A DNA stretch of 13,500 nt, taken from the NCBI GenBank assembly GCA_009760855.2, contig WPIO01000176.1, positions 119,001-132,500 on the forward strand, written 5' to 3'. Source of the DNA: Cristatella mucedo (Eukaryota; Bryozoa; Phylactolaemata; Cristatellidae). Below the pieces are notes generated by a model. That model saw nothing but the letters and a program-made list of their open reading frames with translations, did not search any database and was not told the origin of the DNA. Of the stretch, positions 1 to 8,877 are shown in pieces. Position 1 is the stretch's first letter, and each line of letters opens with the position of its first letter. Made by a program: the position numbers and the translations under genes.

Positions 1-70
1 ATCGCTGAAGCTGAGGCGGTACGCTCCATTTGAGCTACGTGCGCGAACGACGTCGTAATTAGGCTAACGT

Positions 71-131
<61 letters not shown>
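71..131. repeat. (CA)n microsatellite
   Basis: An uninterrupted CA dinucleotide run of about 60 bases. It is a simple repeat with no associated gene visible. Confidence 0.97.
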
Positions 132-134
<3 letters not shown>

Positions 135-565
135 CTAATCCTTGGGGGCGTGCTTGCACTTACCGGTACAGGTAATCGGTTCTAGTCGTCCTGTAGCGGG
201 CTATCCTTTTCGGCCGCTGCAACCGGGCTGGTAGTCGCCAAGGCTCGTCTGCCGCTATGTAAATGAGATCAATGCGTCGGCCGACCTTAAAATTGTACCT
301 GACTGGGAGCGATGGCCTCCGAGGCATCGCTCTTAAAGGCCCGCTTTAGCCAGCTCGTGTCACGCAAATGGTCGTGCATGTTTACAGTGCCAGATGTTTC
401 CCTGGTAGCTTGTTGACGCGTCATGTAGATGACACGTTGGGCTACGATTGTCGATATATGTATGTATGATGTATGTGTCACTTGCAGCCGACTGCTAGGG
501 TCCGACGCATGCAAGCCTCAATCCCGATTCATGGGCTCGCATTGCCCCACATCTTACGTCGTGCT

Positions 566-568
<3 letters not shown>
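132..568. other. Unrecognised upstream sequence
   Basis: Moderately GC-rich, mostly non-repetitive sequence containing CpGs. I recognise no protein or RNA gene in it. A 55-codon minus-strand frame (327 down to 160) is strongly basic and overlaps a GTAAGT donor-like site read on the minus strand; it matches no family I know. This could be the flank of a neighbouring gene or plain intergenic DNA. Confidence 0.4.

Positions 569-595
<27 letters not shown>
569..595. repeat. (GT)n microsatellite
   Basis: A simple GT run of about 27 bases. Confidence 0.95.
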
Positions 596-596
<1 letters not shown>

Positions 597-654
597 CTTT
601 ATTTAATAGCTTGTCGTCGGTAGTGTAGTTGCTACTCTCTGTGCCGGCTTTCTT

Positions 655-656
<2 letters not shown>

Positions 657-691
<35 letters not shown>
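657..691. repeat. (GA)n microsatellite
   Basis: A simple GA run of about 35 bases. Long open frames on the minus strand here encode low-complexity LS or TH runs and come from this and the neighbouring microsatellite, not from a gene. Confidence 0.95.
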
Positions 692-692
<1 letters not shown>

Positions 693-828
693 AGCTTATT
701 TGCAGAGAAGTTTGAGCCGTGGATGGAATGAGTATGTGTTTGTACCGTTGCCACCACATATCTAGCTGGCCAGCCGGTTTGCTCCGGTGCATTCCAGCTT
801 GCCCCTCCATTTGGCAGCGCATCGGTCT

Positions 829-840
829 CCCCCCCCCCCC
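829..840. repeat. C12 homopolymer
   Basis: Twelve consecutive C residues, a G-quadruplex-prone G-run on the minus strand. It is also a likely place for a sequencing length error. Confidence 0.9.
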
Positions 841-1243
841 AGTGCCTGAGCGCCGTACGAGTTCCACCGACCTTTGCTCTATTATCTCCACTCAGTCTCC
901 TCTGCAGCCTTCGCTCAGGTGCTGCTTTGCATCGGCTGGCTCTGCTGACAGTTTTCGGCCTCCCCGATCGTGTAGCAGACACTATTAACACTTGTCCTTC
1001 AACCCGTCGCCATGCCGTAGGGCAACGGTGGCGCTCTGCCCTGCAGCGTCTCGACTGAGTTTTCTGTTTCGAACACCGGTCGATAGCGAGAAGCCATTGC
1101 TTGCAGCGAATCGGCCTCTGCCGTCCGAGGTCTTCCGTTTTCGTTGAAGTGAGACAGACTGGGTGCGCCTCACGCTCCCGTCCTCCTCCGTTGCACCTCG
1201 AGCAACGGAGAAGGACGGGTGCGACAGCTCATCGACTGCTGCC
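841..1243 (+). promoter_or_regulatory. Presumed 5' UTR and proximal promoter of the EXD2 gene
   Basis: This stretch lies directly upstream of the chosen EXD2 start. The EXD2 frame is closed upstream by an in-frame TGA at 1145-1147 and the first in-frame ATG is at 1244, so the intervening bases are 5' UTR unless an upstream exon splices in. CTGCTGCAG at 1254-1262 could serve as an acceptor for such an exon. The region is CpG-containing and non-repetitive. I see no convincing TATA box or initiator, so the transcription start cannot be placed. The regulatory role is inferred only from position. Confidence 0.35.
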
Positions 1244-1780
1244 ATGTCTTCTGCTGCTGCAGGCTTTCTGGGAATCTGGTATGCTCGGAGGCGGCGTGCC
1301 AGCTGCAGGCAAGTGGCCACACTGGAGAGTAACACTTCCGGAAGTGGCAGAGTGACACCGGAGAGGAATACTTCCGGAAGCAGTAGAGTGACACCTGAGA
1401 GGAGTGCTTCCGGAAGCAGCAGTGTGACCCCAGAGAGGAGCACTTCCGGAAGCGGCAGAGTGACATCAGAGAGGAACACTTCCGGAAGCGGCAGGGTGAC
1501 CCCAGAGAGGAACACTTCCGGAAGCGGCAGAGTGACATCAGAGAGGAACACTTCCGGAAGTGGCAGAGTGACATCGGAGAGGAACACTTCCGGAAGTGGC
1601 ATGGTGATGCTAGAGAGGAACACTTCCCGAAGCGGCAGGGTAACACCGGAGAGAACCTTCACGGGCCTCACGGGCGGGCAGCCGCTTTCACCTAGGCAGG
1701 TGTTCCTTGTTGACGATCCGACCTCATGTGACGACGTAATGGAAGTGCTTGCTGCAAGCTTGTCAGCAGTCGATGCCAAG
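1244..1780 (+). CDS. EXD2: EXD2-like 3'-5' exonuclease, first coding exon (partial gene)
   Basis: Exon 1 encodes residues 1-179 of an EXD2-type exonuclease. Family knowledge: EXD2 is a membrane-anchored DEDDy 3'-5' exonuclease linked to mitochondria and to DNA end resection. Seen here: a short hydrophobic start (residues 1-14, including AAAGFLGIWYA), then RRRR at 15-18, the same order as the N-terminal anchor and basic patch of vertebrate EXD2. Residues 28-135 are nine 12-residue repeats of the RNTSGSGRVTPE type. Residues 152-179 (QVFLVDDPTSCDDVMEVL...) match the strand and helix just before exonuclease motif I. The ATG at 1244 is the first in frame after a TGA at 1145-1147 and has G at -3. 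The exon ends at AAG|GTATGT in phase 0 and joins in frame to 9934. The hydrophobic segment is short for a membrane span, so an upstream exon replacing the start is possible. Confidence 0.8.
1325..1664 (+). repeat. 36-bp coding minisatellite, nine full copies plus a partial copy
   Basis: Nine head-to-tail 36-base units run from 1325 to 1648, followed by a decayed partial unit. Each unit begins GAGAG and carries a TTCCGGAAG core, which is TTCCCGAAG in unit 9. No unit changes length, so the EXD2 frame survives. Many differences between units are silent in that frame (AAC/AAT, AGC/AGT, AGA/AGG, ACA/ACC, CCA/CCT/CCG). Others change residues (N to S, T to A, P to S, G to S, G to R), and unit 8 is the most diverged. 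The encoded repeat is rich in Ser, Thr, Arg and Gly and looks disordered. Because 36 is a multiple of three and the unit lacks stops in several frames, frames on both strands stay open here. Confidence 0.95.
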
Positions 1781-1865
1781 GTATGTGCCCGTCCAGCGAT
1801 CAAGTCTGGCAGGCAGGCGTCTCGTGCAGACCTAGCAGACTGCATCTCGGAATGCCACCGAGCCG

Positions 1866-1925
1866 TTGCTCCTGCCGTCGCTGCTGCCATCGTTGCTGTT
1901 GCTGCTGCTGCTGCCGCTGCAGCTG
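1866..1925. repeat. Imperfect (GCT)n trinucleotide repeat
   Basis: A GCT/GCC/GTT-rich tract just inside the intron. In the frame of exon 1 it reads as Ala and Val (AAAIVAVAAAA...), which keeps that frame open to a TAA at 2111-2113. Confidence 0.85.
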
Positions 1926-2113
1926 TACTTTCTCGTGCTGCAGGAGAGATGAGAAGTTGTGCTGCTAGAGACTGCCCGCAGGTCTCTTGTACGATGAATG
2001 CTTGCACGCCGGCACAGACCAATGTGATTTGTGACTTGTCGTTCACTGTCACTTTTGGCATGCTAGGAGTATATGGCTTTGTAAGCCACTGGGCTGCTCT
2101 TGATGCCATCTAA

Positions 2114-2740
2114 ATGCATATTACCTGGTAGTGATCTATGTGCATCAACGTCACGTCACATGCCTGCTGACACAGCTTTTCATATAGTACCATGTTAGCC
2201 ACTGTAGCATGGCAACATTGATATAGCGTGGGAACATCGACTCGTAAGTCGCGCTATATGACGACTGGCACTGAAAAGCAGGAAAGCTAGGAAAGCAGTC
2301 GTCCAACATCTCTCACGAGATCTCCTGCTGTGTGCTCAGAAAAAGCAATAATTTTGCTCCTTATGATCCTCTCTCAAACGGCGATTTCATGAGTTGTGGC
2401 TTCTCGTGAAAGACACGTTGGGGTGCTGGATGAAGCTGCACCCGAGGTCGTTTGCTGGCGGCCTAATTCCTTTTTATTTATTTTGCTGTACTGTGAACAA
2501 CTGCGACCTGTGCTGGCTGAACGAGGGTTGCAGCCTCTCTCCCGCATCCTACTACTTTACACTGACACTGACGTTTTGGAGCTGAATGCAATGCTGCATT
2601 TCGGCTGTTTGCTTCGACGGCATGCTGTTTGCTCTGCCCTTGTGTCTCGTGTAGTGGCAGATGTTCATAAAAACGACTGCCTTAATTTGTGTGATGTTTT
2701 CACCACCGATGCCTGCTACTTACTTCTTACTTACAGTTAG
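2114..2740. other. Unrecognised intronic sequence
   Basis: Two overlapping plus-strand frames are open around 2394-2740 but have no motif I recognise, and neither sits between plausible splice sites that would join EXD2. I treat this as intron. Confidence 0.4.
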
Positions 2741-2815
2741 TAATAATAATAATGATAACATGCTTGATAAAGTGCCCTCAGAGAACTCAATCTCTTTCTA
2801 GGTGCTTTAAATTTG
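2741..2815 (-). mobile_element. CR1/L2-like LINE 3' tail fragment
   Basis: On the + strand a TAA/TGATAA run is followed by AGTGCCCTCAGAGAACTCAA and TCTTTCTAGGTGCTTTAA. This is the reverse complement of the family tail seen at 3354, 5078 and 7966. Only the tail is present, with no coding part. Confidence 0.75.
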
Positions 2816-3035
2816 CTGTTACGGTTACTATGAACTTCCGAGAATGCCGACTAGACATGTCTTTTTTTTTTATCTAAATCAAAGCTTTCAAAATTATACT
2901 CCATGCAGTTATAATAATAATAAAAGTAATTCTAATGATTAATGTATTTTATAGCTCATGTAAGTGAGCTAAAACTCTTTCTAGCCACTTCAGGCATGCT
3001 GGAAAGGAACAATGTCAAATGATTAGTGATAAATA

Positions 3036-3100
3036 GCCAACATATGTAAAGTGCCTAGATAAAGATTGAGTTCTCTTAGTGTGCTGTGCAGCACATAAAT
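3036..3100 (+). mobile_element. Shared LINE/SINE 3' tail, plus orientation
   Basis: The sequence TATGTAAAGTGCCTAGAT followed by AAAGATTGAGTTCTCTTAG and an AATAAT end is the family tail read in the sense direction. No tRNA-like head or reverse transcriptase sequence is visible upstream, so it is a truncated copy of either element. It lies next to an oppositely oriented LINE fragment at 3108. Confidence 0.65.
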
Positions 3101-3107
3101 AATGATT

Positions 3108-3350
3108 CACATGGGTGGAGCAAATGTTGTGAGGAACATGAAGCAAGAGAATGAAAGGATCTGAAGGTGAGTGACATAACCTTGAGGCCGATTCACTTTT
3201 TGCTGAAGCCAGTGCAGGTCGATAAAATGTGGTGTAATGTGGCAGTTGCACGGCGGCAAGCCTGACAGCTGCGTTTTGTAATAGCTGTAAGAAGCATATT
3301 GCACAGGCAGGAGTATTTGCAAGTAGTGAGTTACAGAAGCCTTGTCAACT
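3108..3350 (-). mobile_element. CR1/L2-like LINE fragment (C-terminal coding region)
   Basis: Read on the minus strand, one frame contains FCNSLLANTPACAI followed by FLQLLQNAAVRLAA, and another contains CHITPHFIDLHWL. These match the conserved post-polymerase region of CR1/L2/Rex-type reverse transcriptases and the same region of the copy at 13200-13500. The pieces lie in different frames, so the copy is dead. Its 5' edge abuts the (TAA)n tail of the next copy at 3354, which suggests that one inserted into the other. Confidence 0.75.
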
Positions 3351-3906
3351 TTGTTAATAATAATAATAATAATAATAATGCACTTGATAAAGCGCCCTCA
3401 GAGAGCTCAATCTCTTTCTAGGCGCTTTACATTGGCTGCAAAGGGAAATGCAATTGAATGGTGAGTAATATCAGGCTTGATAAACAAACATGAATAATAT
3501 GGTTAGGGGTAACATGCACAGGGTCAGCATGCAAATGTGGTTAGTGGCAGCATGCACAGTGTCAGCACGCATAAGCACATCAAGGACGAATCACAGGGAT
3601 CCACTAAATGCTGTCCTAAATAGGTGTTTTTAAGTTCTTTTTAAATGTGGTCAGGTCAGGGGATGTTTTGACGCAGGTCGGGAGGGAGTTCCAGGCTTTG
3701 GGAGCATATGAACTAAATGTACGGTCTCCAAAGGATTTGAGGTTTGAACGGGGTATTGGTAGACTGTTGGATTCCGAAAAGTGGGTGGTACGATGCTTGG
3801 CCTGATGGGGTAGTATATCTGACGGATAGGCTGGAGCCATAGAATGAAGTGACCTAAAAGTGAGCGACAAAACCTTGAAGTCAATCCGTTGCTTGACTGG
3901 TAGCCA

Positions 3907-4174
<268 letters not shown>

Positions 4175-4349
4175 AAAACCAAGGCCATAAAAAATATTAC
4201 TGCAGGGCAAGATTAATATTAAGAAGAAAAAAATCATAACATTGTGAAGTAAACAAAAATTACAAGTCTTGGCAAGCACAAGAGATGCCAAAATCTCGGT
4301 GACAAGCATGCTTTGATAAGTTTTTACGGAAAACATGAGAAAGTAGTTT

Positions 4350-4490
4350 TATTTGGTTTGACCGACTAAGGTCAAGTTGAATGTATTGGATGGCCAAGGT
4401 CGTGGGCTCATGCCCCGTGGCATAAGTGAAGTGCTTGAATAGAGATTAAGATCTCATAGCGAGTTATTTAGTGCATGCATTTGAAAAAGT
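4350..4490 (+). mobile_element. tRNA-derived SINE copy
   Basis: GGTCGTGGGCTCATGCCCC at about 4398-4416 resembles the B box and T arm of a tRNA. It is followed by GTGCTTGAATAGAGATTAAG and a degraded form of the LINE tail (ATCTCATAGCGAGTTATTTA). The head upstream of the B box is diverged. The same B-box-to-tail order occurs at 10580, which supports a SINE that uses the LINE machinery. Confidence 0.65.
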
Positions 4491-4920
4491 GACAAGAGTT
4501 AAGACCTAGGAAATTGTTTAAAGGAATTCTTTAATTTCTTGTTTTGGGAGAAAACGCTATTGGGAGGTTTTTCTTTTTTGACGAATCGTCGATTTCTTGC
4601 ATTCTCGAACCATATCAAGTCGATGGTTGTGCATGCTTTAAACAGCATGCATCAAACTCTCGATGATTGCTGAACAAATTCCCTACATGGTTGTTGAGGT
4701 ACATTTATAGAGAGGAGGATACTTGATGCATTCAGTAAATCTTACTTTGCTGTGCTCCGAAGGTACTCAAAAATAGTATCCTTCGAAAATTGTAACCATG
4801 CCTAAGCCAGAAATTGCCCTAAATACTGTAACTACATGGTCATTGCGAATGTTTATTGCACCTGTTAAGAAAACCAAGTAGTACCATACACAAGTTGCTA
4901 CAAATAATATTGAAAACTTA
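4490..4920 (+). repeat. Unnamed dispersed repeat, copy A
   Basis: Copy A aligns with the reverse complement of 5345-5785. Shared landmarks in order are GTTAAGACC, a stretch beginning TTCTTGCA, TGTGCATGC, GGTTGTTGAG, CAGTAAAT, TATCCTTCGAAAAT, GCCAGAA and CGAATGTTT. The copies are diverged but collinear over more than 400 bases. I see no clear terminal repeats, target duplication or coding sequence. Confidence 0.7.
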
Positions 4921-5077
4921 TACAAATCCAATGCTCTGGTGAACATCTTTTGGCCTACAGTCCATAAAACACTAAAATATCTTAGGTTAAATCTTAACCC
5001 CAGGGTGCATGGACTTTTCGGACCAACACCGTATATATATTTTTTACAGTGCTAGCCCGAAAATCTTTGCCTTTGTG

Positions 5078-5345
5078 ATAATAATAGTAATAATAAAGCA
5101 TCTATTGCACCCCAAGAGAACCAAATCTCTGTCTAGGTACTTTGTATATACTGAATTTGAAGCATGTCACTGAGCTATTTATGACCTGTTCGATTTAACA
5201 CTTGGTAGTCCTCCAAGGACAATTCATGCTGATGGTGCAAAGGCTATGAGGACTGGGTAGACTTCCGTTTAAATGTTGTCAAATCAGGAGATGATTTGAT
5301 GTCAGTAGGTAGTGAATTCTTGGATCAAGGTATAACCTCAAATAT
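5078..5345 (-). mobile_element. CR1/L2-like LINE 3' fragment
   Basis: An (ATA/ATAATAG)n run at 5078-5097 is followed by CACCCCAAGAGAACCAAATC and TCTGTCTAGGTACTTT, the family tail in reverse complement. Further in, around 5250-5330, the minus strand reads NSLPTDIKSSPDLTTFKRK, matching the last coding residues of the copy at 3616. The rest is truncated. Confidence 0.8.
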
Positions 5346-5785
5346 TTCACTGGATTGACATGAGTTAGCAATACTTATTACAAATCGTGAATGCTACCAC
5401 CTTGGTTTGCTTACCAGTTGCAAAAACATTCGAAATGCCCTGTTTTTGCACCATCTGGAGCAACTTCTGGCTGTCGACATCGGCGCCATTTTCGAAGGAT
5501 ATTATTTTCTAGTACCGTCTGAGTATTGCGAAGTAACATTTACTGGATATATCAAGTGATCTGTCTAAAAACTTATCTCAACAACCGTGTCGGGCATTTC
5601 TCAGTAGTCATCTAAGGTTTGAAACAAGCTATTTTGTGCATGCACAGCCATAGTCTGACGTGGTTTGAAACGGTGCAAGAAAATGATGACGCAGGAGAAG
5701 GTAAAAACCACTCAACAGAATTTTTATGATAAACAAAGAATTAAAAACTTTTGAATTATTTCCCGGGTCTTAACTGTTTTGCTTT
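5345..5785 (-). repeat. Unnamed dispersed repeat, copy B (opposite orientation)
   Basis: This is the reverse-orientation partner of copy A. On the minus strand it starts GTTAAGACCCGGGAAAT near 5780 and passes CGGTTGTTGAG and CAGTAAATGTTACTT to ATATCCTTCGAAAATGG near 5487. It then continues through CCAGAAGTTGC and CGAATGTTTTTGCAACTGG. A and B together could form a long imperfect stem across about 430 bases. Confidence 0.7.
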
Positions 5786-5899
5786 GCCTAGTGCATAAAC
5801 CAAATACCTTCTCAATGGAAATATTTGTTTAAATTCGTGCAGGTCATCGTGATTTTGGCATGTCATGTGTTTTCCAAGACTTCTGTACTTCAGGTTTAT

Positions 5900-6175
5900 A
5901 CAGCTTCACAGCTCTTTTTAATCATATAACCCAGCTAGCTGGTTTCTTGCTCTAACTGCACTCCCGGTTCCTTGCATAATCTCGAACCAGGTCTGGCCCA
6001 CTTCTTCGTAAGTGAAAAACCTGATATCTCAAACCTTGACCTCGTTTTGAAAGAAGTGCCCAACACAGTCATTAAGATGCATTTTTCGAGAGTGGAATAC
6101 TTGGAAGATTTGAGAATTTTTACTTCCTCTGTTCGAATAATGCTACGAAATAGTTATCCTTCGAAAACGACAGGT
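5900..6175 (+). repeat. Unnamed dispersed repeat, copy C (partial)
   Basis: Copy C shares TTCCTTGCATAATCTCGAACCA, read here in two pieces (TTCCTTGCA and CTCGAACCA), with copy A. It shares TCAAACCTTGA, AGTGCCCAACACAGT and TATCCTTCGAAAAC with A and B. It is more diverged and seems to lack the last 130 bases. A 73-codon frame inside it has no recognisable motif. Confidence 0.55.
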
Positions 6176-6366
6176 GCTTCCAAACTCACTTGAAACCACC
6201 GAACAAGTTAATTTTTCACATATTTTGCATCTAGTTTGCTAGCTAGGCGTCAGCATGCACACTTCAACTTTCGTTGCTTCCTCTTATTAAAACTACATTT
6301 TGGTAGTATTTCTTTGGCCTTCATTTTGTAAATCTCTGAAATGTTTGAGGCGTGTGTTAATTTCCT
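6176..6366. other. Unrecognised AT-rich intronic sequence
   Basis: No coding, repeat or RNA signal that I can support. Confidence 0.4.
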
Positions 6367-6650
6367 TATGTCCCGTAAACAGAAGTTGCTGGTGATTTGC
6401 AAGTCAGTGCTTACCAATGTGGAGAGAGCCCATGCAATCTGCATGTATAAATGCAAAGGACACAATTTACTCAAGAGTTTAGATTGCAATTGAATTGAAA
6501 ATTAACATATTTCAGTTGTATGTCCATAAACTCGTGAGTCACTGAAGATTCGCAAGCCAGTGCTGGCTAATGGGAAGAAAGCTCGTGCGAATGTAAGTGC
6601 AAGTGGTAAGATTTGCTGTACAGTTGAGAATTAAATTTCATTGGAAAAAG
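6367..6650 (+). repeat. Degenerate tandem duplication, about 152-bp period
   Basis: The sequence from 6367 (TATGTCCCGTAAAC) is repeated from 6519 (TATGTCCATAAACTCG). Landmarks recur in order: GATTTGCAAGTCAGTGCT versus GATTCGCAAGCCAGTGCT, then AATG, AGAAAGCTC versus AGAGAGCCC, and a terminal GAATTGAAAATTAA-like stretch. The copies are diverged with small indels. Confidence 0.6.
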
Positions 6651-6924
6651 AACGAAAGTGAAAAGTTACCAAGTGAGAAAACCACGTATCGTTGATGGCA
6701 ATGGATCCGAAACAAAAGAAAGCGGTGTTTTAGGATGATTAAAACTAGGTTAATGTGTGTTCGATAGTTTAATTAGTAAGAGCCACTTTGAAATATTTTT
6801 TAATTTGCCTCCCTATAAAAATAGCTCTGCAAGATTGCCCATCAGTAGGGAGGGCACAGCAGCTAGGTCGGTGGTCCCTCAGGCGAGCCTTAGTTTTCCG
6901 TGATTTTTTCCTAAGCATAGGCTA
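6651..6924. other. Unrecognised AT-rich intronic sequence
   Basis: No feature that I can support between the tandem duplication and the next (TA)n tract. Confidence 0.4.
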
Positions 6925-6951
6925 GTATATATATATATATATATATATATA
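6925..6951. repeat. (TA)n microsatellite
   Basis: A simple TA run of about 26 bases. Confidence 0.95.
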
Positions 6952-7965
6952 CAAGTACATGTACCTGTGCCTGTTAACCCATTTTAAAGCAGGGATTTTA
7001 GAATTAATCTTTTAAACGTAACTGCTTTTTGCCACAACCCTAGCCTACCACGCATACCTAAGGGCCAACATATCAGTCGTTGGAAAGGGCAGAAATCCAT
7101 GCAACTGTTGGTACGTTTTCTACCCAGATAAGTCTCGGGGGAAAATGCAGATGTCAGTGGCCAGGGGGGTGCTACTGGCATCGACAAGGTTTATGATTGT
7201 AACTCCACGGTGGAAAGGCTTCCTGGCTGTCCAAATTGACAGTGACCAAAGCGAAGGTCACAATACTGTGCAATGCACTGTCTGCTGCTGCATGAGTATC
7301 TCTGACTGCAACTGGAAATCAGACTAACTCATGAAATCAGAAATCAGCTAGTTCATGTATAGAAGTCAGCGGTCAGCCTGCAACCATTTGGCAGAGCTGT
7401 CTCACTTGTCAAAGTGTGCCCTCTCGCTATCGTCAGGCAAGCCGTCTGCTGTCACATGGACACACAAGCATTGACCGGCCTCACCCTGAGCTGTCTTTCT
7501 GCCATGTTTTGACAGAATAGAAACGAATTTATGCGGCTTGTGGTCAGTACGGAATTAGGGCGTCTGCCGCACTCAATGATTGCACCTCAATCCGGTTGAT
7601 CAGCTTCTGTCGGGAGGAGCTTGTGCAAGGGGTGCTGCTGGAAATGGATTTGGCGGCCGGCTCCTCATACACCACATCTGCCACATACTTGTCTCCTGCC
7701 TGCGGCATTTGCTTGACTGTACGAATTGCGCCTGCCCGACTTTGATTCGACCAGACCCGGCAGGCAGCGAGCCTTACGTTTGCCTTGACCTCGACTCATG
7801 CCGTAGATAAAATCCTCCTCATTGTTTGGCTCGAGCGTTCAAGTCGGAGGAGCGCGTGCAGTAGGAATACGTGCCTGCTGTAGCTCCAGCTGGAAGACGG
7901 TTATGATGCTGCTGCTAAGCAGGAAGTCACATTCGTCAGGCCGCCGGCTGCACACTTTTGTTAAA
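6952..7965. other. Unrecognised intronic sequence with a GC-richer block
   Basis: About 1 kb with no family I can name. 7560-7950 is noticeably richer in GC and CpG than the surrounding intron and has several short plus-strand frames open in parallel. One, running to a TGA near 7743, reads EELVQGVLLEMDLAAGSSYT without an ATG at its start. A small imperfect direct repeat of AAATCAG units lies at about 7315-7358. A nested or alternative exon cannot be excluded. Confidence 0.35.
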
Positions 7966-8790
7966 ATGATAATACGGCATTTTTATAGCGCCCACAGAGA
8001 ACTCAATCACTTTCTAGGCATAGCCTGGAAAAGGAAGCCTATCATTGGATTAGCAGTAACGCAATATACAGCTGTAGAGGGGCCAAGCAAATAGAGGATA
8101 GTTCATGGGAAGGTGACGGTGCAAATGCTTCGAGAACCAGGTGGATTTCTAGCTTTGTTTTAAATGTCATCAAGGCAGGGAGTGTCGTGACGTCAGACGG
8201 TAGTGAGTTTCAGGCTTGTGGTGCCTAGGAACTGAAGGCGCAGTCTCCAAAGGTTTTGAGATTGGTTAGAGGCAAACACGGCTTATCGAATCGACCAGAG
8301 TCAGAGGAGTGGGCGGGTAGTGCAAGGGGACGACAACAAGGAGCAGGCACTTCAGAGTGGTAAACCGGAACAAGAGAATGATGAAAGGACCTAAAAGTGA
8401 GTGTAGTCAATATGCTGCTTGATTGGGAGCTAGTGTAGGTCCGAGAGAAGGAGTATAGTGTGACAGCTGTAATGTTAACGACAGACAAGTTCAGCTGAAG
8501 AGTTTTGCACCAAGCGTGATATTGCACAAGCAAGATAACCTGCAAATAGCGAGTTACAGAAGTCCAGATGAACTGTGACAAATGCATGGACTAACTTGCC
8601 TGGCTTTTTCTAAGCATGCCCGAATTTTAGCAATAGAACATAACTGGAGGTAAGTAGACATGGCAGTAGAGCTTATATGGTGGTCATCTAGTGAAAGATT
8701 GTCTTGGAGCAGCTGATTACATGCATAGGCTATAAGGGATATGCTGGCCGAGCCCATTTTGAGGGTTAGGCTTTCCAGTTTTGAGTGACA
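7966..8790 (-). mobile_element. CR1/L2-like LINE, longest minus-strand fragment, inactivated
   Basis: The family tail is read in reverse at 7966-8018 (TTTTATAGCGCCCACAGAGA, ACTCAATCACTTTCTAGGC). Coding remnants extend rightward on the minus strand: the last residues (NSLPSDVTTLPALMTFKTK), then FGDCAFSS, the RCLEKA-like segment, SIAKIRACLEKA and, near 8760, LESLTLKMGSASIS, which follows the polymerase domain in this family. In-frame stops replace the conserved Tyr and Trp of the SSYAPKAWNSLP motif, and the segments lie in different frames, so the copy is dead. It overlaps no EXD2 exon. Confidence 0.85.
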
Positions 8791-8877
8791 CTAGATATGT
8801 CAATAACTTACTGCAAGCGAGTTGAGAGGCTCTGAGGTGCTGGAAGGCTGGGAGTAACCAAAGTTAATGTCAAGGCA
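8791..8877 (-). other. Possible further LINE or junction sequence
   Basis: This joins the LINE fragment to the SINE head at 8878. It may be a diverged continuation of the LINE coding region, but I see no diagnostic residues. Confidence 0.3.

Noticed and set aside
71-131. A CRISPR or regulatory repeat array
   Set aside because: It is a plain CA microsatellite. No repeat-spacer structure occurs anywhere in the window; the 36-base array has no unique spacers.
529-991. Minus-strand frames rich in SLSLSL and THTHTH
   Set aside because: They are created by the (GA)n and (GT)n microsatellites and show no domain.
1170-1646. A second minus-strand frame with CHFRKCSS repeats resembling a zinc-finger array
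   Set aside because: It is another shadow of the same minisatellite. The spacing of Cys and His does not follow the C2H2 pattern and simply repeats the 36-base unit.
985-2109. A 374-codon minus-strand frame with VTLPLPEVFLSD repeats that looks leucine-rich
   Set aside because: It is the antisense reading of the 36-base repeat, whose length is a multiple of three and which lacks stops in several frames. The plus frame instead joins recognised EXD2 segments and a matching splice phase.
2394-2740. A 114-codon plus-strand frame as a nested gene
   Set aside because: No motif and no splice context. Open frames of this size are expected by chance in several kilobases of six-frame reading.
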